Positions 44,523 to 55,748 of a DNA stretch of 64,000 nucleotides are shown here, in pieces. Position numbers and translations under genes: made by a program. The notes beneath the pieces are model-generated. The model was given only the letters and a program-made list of their open reading frames with translations. It was not told where the DNA came from and searched no databases. Origin of the DNA: Diospyros lotus (Eukaryota; Streptophyta; Magnoliopsida; Ericales; Ebenaceae); assembly GCF_014633365.1 (NCBI RefSeq), contig NC_068341.1, positions 41,868,044-41,932,043 on the forward strand. The letters run 5' to 3'. Positions within the stretch are counted from its first letter, which is position 1. Each line of letters starts with the position of its first letter.

Positions 44523-45521
44523 TATTTGATTTTGAAAACAAATTTTCTGGCATATATAAATGAAATGAGAAAACAATCTAAACACTAATATAGTATTATA
44601 TATAAACTATAATATAAAAATTATATAATATATCTATTTACATTTTGTTGTTATCAAGATACAACAATAAATTTCTTTGTAAAGAAGAGTGTCTTCGGTG
44701 TAGGTATGCAAGCAAGTGACTTGTAAAGAATAAATCAGGTAGAGGCACGAGTGAGCTCACCCACGAGTTTTCTGATACTTAAATTAGTCTTATAGTTGAA
44801 GTGAGATTATAATCTCTACAAAGTTGTGAGTGTACATTTGTTAAAGGAAGAGTCTTCTATTTATAAAAGAGATGAGACAGACAGATGAAGGGAGAGCCAC
44901 AATCTCCGACAGATATTTTGATCTCTCTTTTGAATTTGTAGGTAAGTACATTAGATGTAAATTTGACTCGATCTTCTTAGTCTCTAGGTCATACTAGTCC
45001 TCAAATAATCTCATCGACCTCTCGCGAGTCTCCCATGGGTTACTAAAATTTGTACTAAAATACAAGAATATCACTGAACCTTACACTAATATATAAAAAC
45101 GTTAGTATTTCGTTATCCTCTTTTAATGATAATTGACAAAAATTATGAAATTATATATTAACTTGAAGTTTAATAATACTTTAGTTACAAATTAAAATTT
45201 AGTAAGATTTTTGTACCTCAGTATAAATATCAGTGACTATTTACGCGATGCATCATACAAAGTATCAAAACTCCGAACCCAAATAACATTTTTGTGTCAA
45301 CAACTGATATTAAATATTTTGGGTGACGCCAGACGTGACAAAATTGAACTCCTGTCCATGAGACAAAGGATCTTGGATGTAGTCTGTCTGTGAGGATAAG
45401 CCCCCCATTCATGCCTTCTTGTTGGAAGATGAAAATTCCTGGATCTTGGTTGGCCATGTTACTCTTGTCCCTGTGGCATGTGGCATGTGCTATGCCCTTG
45501 GAGCTCTGTTGGTGCAGACAC
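44523..45521. other. Intergenic, possible LTR-like fragment
   Basis: The minus strand at about 45060-44680 has an LTR-like layout, with a TATA-like 'cttttataaatagaag' near 44862. No partner repeat exists, so nothing is called. The rest is unremarkable. Confidence 0.3.
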
Positions 45522-45532
45522 GTTCAGCACTC

Positions 45533-45815
45533 TTTTTTTTTTTTTTTTTGTTATTTTGTTTTTACTAACATGGAGTTTTCGAGTTGATGTCCGATTAATC
45601 ATCAAGGACGAATAACCTTATCTCTTGATCTATCTTTATGTGAATCTAGAATACGATCACAACTTATACACACACAAAATAAACATTCAAAAAACAACTA
45701 CTATCTCCATAAACTCCCTTCTATGTCACACGATCAGGACTCTTGGAGAGACAACACTCACTTCTAATATTCTTATTAATCTTCAAATGCTTTATTGCTA
45801 TCTCATGGTTGTGAG
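45533..45815 (-). mobile_element. Retroposed sequence with poly(A) tail
   Basis: A 17-T run at 45533-45549 marks a minus-strand poly(A) tail. The sequence is flanked by GTTCAGCACTCTTTT (45522-45536) and CATTCAACACTCTTTT (45817-45832), which look like a decayed target duplication. The 265-bp body has no recognised origin; it may be a processed transcript piece or a SINE. Confidence 0.5.
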
Positions 45816-45832
45816 GCATTCAACACTCTTTT

Positions 45833-46093
45833 TTTTTGGTTAACACGTCATCATAAACGCCCCCCGCTATTCGTCCCCACGATTTTAGTATGAGAGGTAA
45901 ATCAGGGAACTCAACAGGCAGGTTTCGACCCCTAACACAATTACAAATGTGAGGACGATAAATATTTTTAATTTTTCAGGATCGCTCCTTGTTTCTTAAA
46001 CTATCTTCTGAGCAAGACTCGAATACAGAACTTGAAGATCCAAAAAATAACATCCCAAGGATACTTCCTTTGCCAATTAATCTACGACCTGGT
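45833..46093 (-). mobile_element. tRNA-related SINE, minus strand
   Basis: The minus strand shows GGTCGTAGATTAATTGGC (A-box-like) and GTATTCGAGTCTTGC (B-box-like), and ends in an A-run. Target duplications GCATTCAACACTCTTTT (45816-45832) and GCATTCATCACTCTTTT (46094-46110) differ at one base. This family differs from the SINE at 29615. Confidence 0.65.
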
Positions 46094-47041
46094 GCATTCA
46101 TCACTCTTTTTCTTTCATGGGGCATATGACTGATGGCTCTCAGGGTTTACAATTCAATCATCCATTGATGCAATTTTCAGCCCATTCAGTGCTGCACCCC
46201 AACCACAGTGACTGCTAGGCTATTGCAGCGTGTGGAGGCCCCGCAAGAGTCATATTGTGGTGGGCCTATTTGGCGTCTCGTACTTTGTGTTTTATGATGC
46301 ACTGAAACACTGAAGGGATGTCATTTTGGTATTTCCAAAATGCTTCTTATATTGAAACGTGAAGAAATATATACAAAAAAAAAACGTTTTTGGTTTGTTT
46401 TTATAATTTCAAAAATATTTTGAGACCATTTCGTGATATTAAAAAAATATTGAAAACGAAAACATTAAAAATAGAACAAATTTAATCTTTATTTTTTTCC
46501 GTGTCTAACTCAAAATTTATGTTTATTTTTAAATTGAATAGCTATTTTTTATAATTTGTATATTAAAAATTATATTTATAAAAAAGACTCCTTTATTTTT
46601 TTATTTATGAGTTTTTATTTTTTTTAAATATTGTTTCCCATTCCTGTTTTGTATTGTATCAGTTTCTTGTTTCTTTTTCATGCAACCTAATTTGTGATAG
46701 TTTATAGTTAAAATAATAAATTTTATATTTTCTTTTATGTTTCTGGGTAAGAATTTAAAATAATAATCTTTAATAGTTGAAATATAAAATTTTGATATTT
46801 TACGCATTCGGGATCAATCATTATATTTTTTAAGTGTTGATAGAGCACAACAAACTAGTCAACTTATTTAAATACTACAAACTGATAATTCACGTGATTT
46901 GTCCCTTAAGAAAACAAACGTGTTTGACGCTGATGACTTAAAGTAATAATTTTTAATAGTTGAGATGTTGAATTTTGAAATTTTACGCATCATTTTTTTA
47001 ACTCAACAAACATAGTATATATTAAGTTTAAAATAAATAAT

Positions 47042-47221
47042 GTCCCTGGGGCACAGGTCAAGTGGTTAGGTTATGATAAGTTGGGATTCACACTAATAGG
47101 TTGTGGGTTAGATTTCTTACTTTACATAGTAAAATAAAGTCTTAATCTATGATTTATTTTTTTTTTGTTAAAATTAAAAGCACAAGTATCAGAAGACAAC
47201 GCAAATATGATAATTTTAAAT
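47042..47221 (+). mobile_element. tRNA-derived SINE with empty site in copy B
   Basis: It has an A-box-like GGTCAAGTGGTTAGG, a B-box-like GTGGGTTAGATTTC, and the 'ctatgattta' tail block shared with the SINE at 29615. It is flanked by TTAAAATAAATAAT (47028-47041) and TAAATTAAATAAT (47222-47234). Copy B at about 58450-58470 reads 'aaaataaataatagataaccc' without the insertion. Confidence 0.7.
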
Positions 47222-48086
47222 TTAAATTAAATAATACATAACCCAAAAAACAAGTTAACAACGAGTCATTCATATTATATTATTGGATGAGCACCACCCA
47301 CCAATCAATTCTAACAATAAAGGAGGTTTTGACGTGAGACAACCCAACCATTCTCCATCCTTCATGTCCTAAATTCAATGGTTTGCCTATGAAGACATAA
47401 TAATATATACTAAATTTATAAAGAGAAGAAAATCTGTAGCAACCAATCAGTAACCCCTATTGAATGATGCTTCAATCATGAATCATGGAGACAATGGTAA
47501 GACAATTGAGGCAAAACAGGTGTATCTGCCAACTCTGAGTTCATAAATGAAAAATGGAAGGTGACACGACACTTAATTATGATATTGATATATTAATGTA
47601 TTATAAATTTATAAAGAACTTACTGTCACATTATTTTAAGATATTTTTTTTTAAGAAAACTAAGCAATGATATAATGATGACAAGGGTTTTGTCATTAAA
47701 TGTATTTATTATTTGTATTTGACATTAAACACAAAGACTATGTTACTTGTAAACATTAATGTTATAATTAATCGGACGTATAATATGTATTATTAATGCT
47801 TGGGAGAGGTATAATCATAAAATATCTACTTTCACATAAAATTACCTTAATAATAAAATGTAAACTTTCATGTGATTTAAAGCATGAGTATGCTTATACA
47901 CTCCAATATATTATTTAAGGAGTAATGGATGTCTTCATCATAAAATATTATTATTTGTGTATAAAGGCAACTAATACTTAGGGAGATAAAGTGATAGTTT
48001 AAAAAATAAGTAGTGTAGCATTTGTATTCTCTTAGCATTCTTTGGGAGAGTAGTTGGGTCCTTTTATTATAAAGTGTTGATATTCA

Positions 48087-49165
48087 TTGAATGCTTCATG
48101 TAATTCTTCAAAAATAAAATTTGAAATAGAAGTAGAAGGTTGAGATGATACATCTTCTTTAAAGTTGGCCATGAGACAAATGTTGGCCATCTCATCTTTT
48201 TGTGATTCTTTACTTGAGGATAGTTCTCTTTCACTCCAGCTCGGCTAATGTCTTTTTTTTTTTTCTTCTTTTCTCTCTTCTCTTTCTTATTTAGCATAGG
48301 ACACTTGGTCCTTATATAACCTAACTTCTTACGGTCAAAACAATGAATTTTATTAGAAACATTTGCATCCTTTTTATCCTTGTCTTTCTTGAAGTTTCTT
48401 ATTTGATTAAATCTTCATTTTTTCATAAATTTGCTAAATTTTCTGACTAACATAGCAAAAACATTATCTTCACTATCTTGAGATTCCTTATCCTTATTAT
48501 CCATTTTGAATGCCACATTTTTCTTTTTCTTTGATTCATCTACATCATTTCTCTTCATCATGATTTCACGAGGCATTAAAGATTCTAATAGGTTTTCAAA
48601 TGGAAGAGTTTCTAGATCCTTAGCTTAAGTTATAGCAATAACTTTAGGATCTCAAGATCTAGGTAGACTTCTTAAGATTTTTCTTACCTTTTCATCATTG
48701 GTGTAAGTTTTTCCTAGAGATTTGAATGCATAAACTATATCATTAATTAAACCTAGTATATATGTCCTTGATAGTTTTATTTTCTTTCACAGAGAATAAT
48801 TCATAGTCATGAATGAGTAAATTAATTTTAATTTCTTTTACCTGATTTATACCTTCATGAGTTACCTGAAGTTTATCCCACATTTCTTTGGTTATTTTGC
48901 AAGTTGAGACGCGATTGAATTCTTTGAGAAAGAGGGCACATATGAAGGTATTCATGGCTTTTGCATTTATTTCGATGTCTCTTCTCTTTTCAACTGTCCA
49001 TTTTCTTTTCATCAGACAGCTTGATTTCTTAGTTGATAGCTTGCATGATACTAGAGTCTTGCATGAGACAGATAAACATTCTTTCTTCCAATAATTGTAG
49101 TTAATACCATCAAAATAAGAGGGTCGAGAAGTAGCAAAACGTGCCATATATAGATCTTTGTCCAT
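48087..49165 (-). pseudogene. Copia gag, broken
   Basis: From ATG 49165 the frame gives the typical start (RPSYFDGINYNYWKKE), then UBN2-like TKEMWDKLQVTHEGINQVKE and IHDYELFSVKENKTI. Later frames hold KVRKILRSLP, a Lys-rich stretch and a damaged zinc knuckle (CFDRKKLGYIRTKCP). Stops occur near 48630 and 48430. It ends without pol. Confidence 0.85.
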
Positions 49166-49214
49166 AGGTGGCTAAACCTTTGAAAAACGGTGGGAGCTTG
49201 GTTTTGATACTAAT

Positions 49215-50581
49215 TGATATAATGACACCAAAAACCCAAGAGAGGGGAGAGAAGAATTGTGTAGATAAAAAATTTTGATTAACAATTTGAAGTTTTTTTG
49301 ATAAAAAAAAATAAGGGTTTAGTGAAAGAAAGAATTAAAGAAATGCAAAAAGTAAAAAATGAAATAACGAGCAAACAAGAAGTACAATGATATAGAGTGA
49401 TTCGGCTTAACTAAGTCCAATCTACTATCTTAGTTTCTCACTAAGGATTTTTGTAAACAATTCACTATAAATCCTCTTATCATTTCAGATAGGCTCTCTA
49501 GCACCAAACTAGGGATAACAACCTTTTGTTTGAACAAGCAAGCCCTTTAGCAATACAAACTAGGTAAAAATGTGTACAAGAAAATTAAATGACAGTTTTT
49601 AAGAGTATATTCTCTTAGTTACAAGTTCTCTAATATATATTACAAGGCTTGAAAAGAATAAAACATTAATGAATATACAAGTCTTACAAGAAAAATGAGA
49701 AAAAGAAATATATAAGCACAATAAATTGATTGACTTTCTTGGAAACTTGGCAATAAATTCTTCTAACCCTTTAAATGCTCCACCAACCGAGTATTTATAG
49801 TTGTGGGTGAATGCTTCCAAAATTTTGACTGTTTGAGATAGTTGGGGTGCATTTAATGATCTCCAAAATTAGTTGTTATGAGTTTCTGTGAAAAAAACAG
49901 TCAATAGATGCAAAGCATCAGTTGACAGATTAGAACATAAATTCAAAATTTGGTTGACAGAATAAGAGGTTAGTCGACAGATACAACATAGAAACCAAAT
50001 AAAAATGAATTGGCATGCATTTTGTTAATCGATAAACCCTAGATGATTAGTCGACAGATTAAACAAGGATTTGAAATTTAGGATCAACATGCATTCTGTC
50101 GGTTGACAGACAAAAATAAACATAGCTTACTTGGTCAATAGATGCACAGCAATGAGCATTATGTTGGTCAATAGAATAGAAGACATCAATCGACATCAAT
50201 CGACATATATAAATCAAGATTGCCCATTAGTTGATAGATCTAAGTCAATCAATCGACATATCCTACCTTTTTGCCTTAGAACATTTTAGATTTAATTCTC
50301 AATATTTGGAAATTTATTTGAATTTTAATACTTTATTTTTTCAATCTCCTAAAACATGAATAACATATATTTTGAAAAATATTTTGACATATTGATCAAC
50401 ATCTTGAGATTGGAGAACTAACGTTTTTTTTGTCAAAACAAATAACTTAGGAACATGAGTGACTTGGGGAAAAGAGTGTGAATTCATTTAATTTGGTGAA
50501 TTTTGATATTGATTTTTGTTTGAAAGACATTCAAAATTTTAATCTTATTTTTGTATGATCGAAACCAAAAGCAAAATATCA
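49215..50581 (-). repeat. LTR of the copia 5' fragment
   Basis: The 1367-bp LTR reads TGATATTTTGC...ATATCA on the minus strand. From 49900 to 50270 it carries many short 'gtcgacaga' / 'atcgaca' repeats in both orientations. Confidence 0.55.
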
Positions 50582-51187
50582 ATGTTAAGGGAGATAAAAT
50601 GATAGTTTAAAAAATAAATAATGTGGCATTTGTATTATTTAAGCATTCTTTTGGAGAGTAATTGGGTTCCTTTGTCATAAAATATTGACATTCGCATAAA
50701 AGTCTAATAATGCTAAGAGAATGGAGAAAGAAATGGGGTTTGTGATCTCAAAAGTGAAGTGCTCATTGAAGATTTCTTCCAACAAATTTATATATTCATT
50801 ATGTTATAAGGTAGAGTAAAATGTTTCTTTTCTTTTTCAATTTTTTATGAGGCTCGAGGTATATTCTAGTTTAATTTGTAGAAGCCTTGAAGTTTTTTTC
50901 AATGAATTCTTATTTACAAAAAAAAAAATGTTTGCAGTTAATATCAAATATAAATACTAATAATATTTAATCGATAACATGAGTTAAGTAGGGCAAACTA
51001 AAAAAAAATGGCCCCCAAAAGAATGAGGTCTTCTATCATTCAAAATTCTATTCCATGATTTTTTTTGTTTGTGTTCATATTCTGGTTATATTGTTTGAAG
51101 TATTATTTATATTTTTCTAGCGATCAGAGAGTCTTGATCAACAAAAATATTGTAGTCTTGGAGAAAGAGTTTGTTTAGAAAGGTGGC

Positions 51188-53927
51188 TGTAAGCACCCCC
51201 GCCCGGATATCCCAAGCACCCGGACTACCCGGACGGGAGCACCTACGGGAGGAGAAAAGAATGAGACACCAGACAAAAACCACCCCGGCATGCATACTCA
51301 AAGATGAGAGCAACGGAAGCGAAGAAAAACACATGCATGCACTACGGGTACCCCGCTAACACAGCGGTCACAAGATAAATAAACAAACACAAACTCCTGT
51401 GCCGAAATACACAAGACTCGAGAAAACACCTGGCACAGTAGAAAATAATAGAGTAGACCCTACACAATCATCAAAGTTGACAGGGATTGACGAGACTGCC
51501 TGTACACCACACCGACTCTGCCGTTAAAGCTGACTCCCTTGCTATGGCCCACGCCGCCACTACCTGGAATGATGGAAAGCAAGATGAGTCGAGAGACTCA
51601 GCAAGCATAAGGAAGAAAAGGCTGAAGGCTACACAAAACCAGAAATCTCACCCCAGAATAAACCCCCAGGTACACATAAGCCATGAGACGCTACAACACA
51701 ACAGCTCAATAGCATAACAAAATAAAGGCACATACCGGTCCTTGGGGCCCACATAAGACACTTGGCACCCAAGTCCCATACCAACCTGTCGCTGCCCTGA
51801 AAGGCAACAAATATCTCCACAAACCTGCGCGCGCTGTCCCAGGCCGGTACTCCCGTCACCTGTATCCGTCGGTACTCCCGACAACCGAGCCATAGGCTCC
51901 CTCGGAACGGTACTCCCGTCCGAGAACTAAATACTATCAGTATCTATGCAATGCACATAGAAATGCAATGGCGTAGTGAGCATCAACGTGATACAAGGCG
52001 CCCATACATCCAGGCATCAGGCCATGCTCCGCCCACATAGTAAACCACACGCCATGCATATGCTCGCGCTGGATGCAACCTAACCAAACTAGAATGTCCG
52101 TGTCCAAGCATTCTCAATAAATGGATATCCCAATATGCATCCCGTACCCATGTGCATATCAAATTATGAACAGTAATACAATGTATCTAATCATGCAGTA
52201 AATCACATACCGGCAGAGCTAGTCAGCAGTGCCCGGCACCGGTCAACGATCAGTGACAAGGAGTGTCCACCCGACGGTCCACATCAGGGCCATACAATAG
52301 TCTACCCTAACATCACCAACAACCGACCTCTGCCCTACTGCTCGATAGCTCTAACCGAACCATAAATAAATCTGAGAAAAACTGTAAATGAACCCAATAA
52401 AATCGTAAATTAACCCTCACGTCTAGGAACCTAGTCCCCAAACCGGTTCAGCATCATTCCCGAAAGGAGTGGAGGCGGTACAAACCCCCATAGGTTCACA
52501 ACAAATAAAATGCTAGAAGTCTCGGATTTAATTTAATTAAAACAAATGAATAATAATTCAACAGATAAAGCTAAGTGCCAAAACAAAGTAAGGGAGAAGA
52601 CTAAATACGAGAAATCACGGGGTCTTTCACGGGAATTGAAAAGCACGAGGAGAGGGTTAGGAGCTTGCCTTTACACGGCCGTTTCTTCTCTTCCTTGCAC
52701 TCCCGCTGCGAAGTAAAACGTTTAAGGGCGATTAATAAAACCCGTAACTCGCATTAATTAAATCTAACCGTCTAAAATCTCACGTAGGCACACCGTAAAT
52801 AAAATCCCAATAAATCTCATATTTATTTTAAATTAAATCACGCTAATAAAATCCTCGAAGCCAACTTCATAAATTAAATTTAAATCAAACGACTCAAAAT
52901 TCTATAATTAATAAACGAGCCGAAACAGACGAAGGGAAGGTATAAAATATGAGAAATCACAGGGTTTCTCACGGGAATTAAAGAATACGAGGAAAGGATT
53001 AGGATCTTGCCTGAAATTAGCTGATTCCGACCTCTCTCAAGCTCCCGAGATAAATTAAATCATTTCCTAGCAAATAACACAACCGGGACCCAAATTAATT
53101 AATTTTAATCGCGAAAAATTTATAATTAAAATATAACATGCTTCTATTAATTTTTACCCACGTACCTGATCACTTCCCTTGTCGAAAAATCCCAAAATCC
53201 TATTATTTTTCCTCATTTTCCTTTTCTTCCATTTCTTCTTTTCTTTTCCTCCTCTTCTTCTTCTTCTTCCTTTCTTCTCCCACGCTCACGCTCACTGCTC
53301 CAGCGCCATTTTTCTTCTTCTTCTCTTCTTCTTTCCTTCTCCTTCTTCCTTTCTTCTTTCTTTTCTTCTTCTTCTTCTTCTTCTTCTTCTTCTTCCGCAT
53401 CTTCCTCCATGCGCACAGCCGCTACCAGCCACCGCCTCGGCCAGCTTCCATGGCTGCAACAGCTGCGGCCGTGCCACCGCCGTAGCTCTTGGCTGCTACT
53501 TCGCGCCACCACGAACCAGCGCTCCACGTCGCTGCAAGGCCACCATCGATGGCTGCCTCCCCTCGCGAGCTGCTGCCCTGCCTCACTCAGCGGCCATGGC
53601 CGAGCTGACTCGGAGCTTCCATGGCTGTCACCTCCCTCTTTCTCCCTCGTTCGATCTCTCTTTCTCACTCTCTCGGTCTCGATCTCTCTCTCTCGCATGA
53701 GCTCTCGGCCTTAAACTCTCTCCCGAGCTCTCCCTCTCCAACTCTCACCCTCTGCTCCTCTGTTTTCTTCTTTTCACCAGAAGCTTCAAGAAGCTTCAAC
53801 GAGAGACACACAAAAATAATAATTTTTTTTAAAATAATTTAAATTAATTAACTAAATTTAATTTCAATAAATTTAGTTTACACTTTTATTATTTTTATTA
53901 TTATTATTTTTTCTGGGGGATATTACA
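51188..53927 (-). mobile_element. Solo LTR (gypsy-type), 2.7 kb, with perfect 5-bp target duplication
   Basis: On the minus strand it starts TGTAATATCCC and ends GGGGTGCTTACA. GTGGC flanks both sides (51183-51187 and 53928-53932). Blocks match the plus-strand solo LTR at 27369-29588 (TTGCTGAGTC...GACTCA, CCATCATTCCAGG, GACGGGAGTACCG). It also carries a long (TTC)n/(GAA)n-rich tract at about 53215-53395. Removing it restores continuous copia pol sequence. Confidence 0.88.
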
Positions 53928-55690
53928 GTGGCATTAGGAGAAAAATAGATTTGGAAAATGTGTCTTTCGAGTCACAGATCCAGCCTAGTCAGGATGTTGA
54001 GCTTGTCGATTTGTCAAATGTCATCCCCAAGGCACCTCGTAGGTCGAGTAGAATATCTCATCCTCTAAAGATATATGGATTTATTATGGAGGAGATGCAG
54101 AAAGGATTTTTGTATGGAGAAAATGATCAATTAGTTGATTCTACTATTTATGAGGAAGCGATATCAGATATTGATTTCAAGAAATGGCATGAGGCTAAGT
54201 AATTAGAAATGGAATCTATGTATTCCAAGCAAGTCTAGACTCTAATGGATCCGCTTGAAAGAATTGATCCTATATGCTGCAAATGGATCTATAAAAGGAA
54301 GACCGGTGCTAATGGGAAGGTGAAGACCTTCAAAGCTCGATTTGTGGCAAAAGAGTATCGTTAGAGACAATGAATTAACTATGAAGATAACTTTTCACCA
54401 GTCACTATGCTTAAATTCATCAGGATTATGCTAGCCATTACTACGCACGTTGATTATGAGATCTAGAATATAGATGTCAAGATCGCGTTCCTAAATGGTT
54501 GTTTTGAGAAAGATATATTCATAGAACAACCACGGGGATTTGACTTCGTTGATCCTAATAAAGTGTGCCAGCTTAAGAAATTCATTTATGGTCTTAAGCA
54601 GGCTTCGCGTTCTTGGAATTCCTGTTTTGATTCTAAGATCAAAGAATTTAGTTTCATAAAGAATCTGGATAAGCCTTATATATATAAGAAGGTAAGTGAG
54701 AGTGCGAAGGCCTATCTTATCTTGTATGAGGAAGACATTTTCCTTATGGGGGAATGATATTAGCATGTTGATGTCAATTAAAATTTGGTTATTCAATAAA
54801 TTCTCCATGAAAGATTTGGGAGAGGTGACCTACGTCTTAGGAATCCGCGTTTATAGAGATAGAGCGAGGAGATAGATTGGTCTGCCCCAAAGCATATACA
54901 TAGAAAAGATGCTAAAAAGTTTAGCATGAAGAACTCTAAGAAGGGTTTTATACTAGTTCGACATGGAGTTTCACTCTCTAGATGGATGTCCCCCAAGGCT
55001 CCTGAAAAGATGTAGCACATGGAAAGGATTCCTTATACTTCAACAGTGAGGAGTTTTATGTATGTTATGCTATGTACCAGACCTGATATTGCATATGCAG
55101 TAAGTGTTACTAACATATATCAGTTTAACCCAGGTGAGGAACATTGGGTGGTCGTGAAACATATCTTCAAGTACTTGAGAATGACTAAGAATATGGTTTT
55201 GGTCTATGGAAGAGGTGATCTCTCTGTGTTGACGGGTTCACAGATTCAGACTTTCAGTTTAATATCGATGATAGAAAGTTTACATTGAGATTTGTTTTTG
55301 TCTTTAATGGTAGAGCAGTTAGCTGGAAGAGTTCCAAGTAAGATATAACTATGGATTCTACCACGGAAGCAGAATATGTTGCTACATATAATGCCACAAA
55401 AGAAGTTGCTTGGATGAAAAAAATCATTTATGAACTTGAAGTGGTTTCATCCGTTGAGTTTTTGATCCCTTTACATTGAGACAACAACGAGATGATTGCA
55501 CAGGCCAAGGAACTCAGTTCTCACCAAAAGTCCAAACACATTTAGCACCACTTGCATCTCATTTGAGAAATTGTAACACGTGGAGACGTGCAACTACAGA
55601 AGGTAGTGTCATTGGAGAATATCGCAAACTCACTGACTAAGGCTTTAATACAGGCACAACTAGATCGCCATATTGAGAAGATGGGTATTA
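53928..55690 (+). pseudogene. Copia RT/RNase H remnant
   Basis: Motifs in order: APRRSSRISHPLKIYGFI, CKWIYKRKTGANGKVKTFKA, NIDVKIAFLNGCFEKDIFIE, CQLKKFIYGLKQASRSWN, a YVDD-region relic (LILYEEDIFLMG), YTSTVRSFMYVMLCTRPDIA and an RNase H end (DSTTEAEY, weakly STEAEYV). There are at least ten in-frame stops and several frameshifts. The YVDD box is lost. Confidence 0.85.
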
Positions 55691-55748
55691 GATACCATGC
55701 GATGATACGATGAATGCTTGTAAAGTAATATTAGTGCAAATAGGAGTT

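Larger units (their letters stand above)
48087..50586 (-). mobile_element. Copia 5' fragment: LTR plus gag
   Basis: The piece comprises an LTR (about 49215-50581, minus strand), a degenerate PBS (TAGTATCAAAACCAAG, minus, near 49212-49197) and a gag stub that stops at about 48087. A 107-bp sequence of the duplicated segment is present on both sides (47978-48084 and 50587-50693), far longer than a copia target duplication. Confidence 0.75.
46113..51075 (+). repeat. Duplicated segment, copy A (with two insertions)
   Basis: 46113-48084 and 50587-51075 align in order with 57484-59725. The match covers UTR-like and AT-rich non-coding sequence (for example 'accattctccatc', 'ggtttgcctatgaagacataat', 'gacattaaacacaaagactatg'). 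Copy A is interrupted by a SINE (47042-47221) and a copia piece (48087-50586). Confidence 0.85.

Noticed and set aside
53138..53842. Open frames rich in Phe/Leu or Lys/Glu
   Set aside because: They read through a (TTC)n/(GAA)n tract inside a solo LTR.
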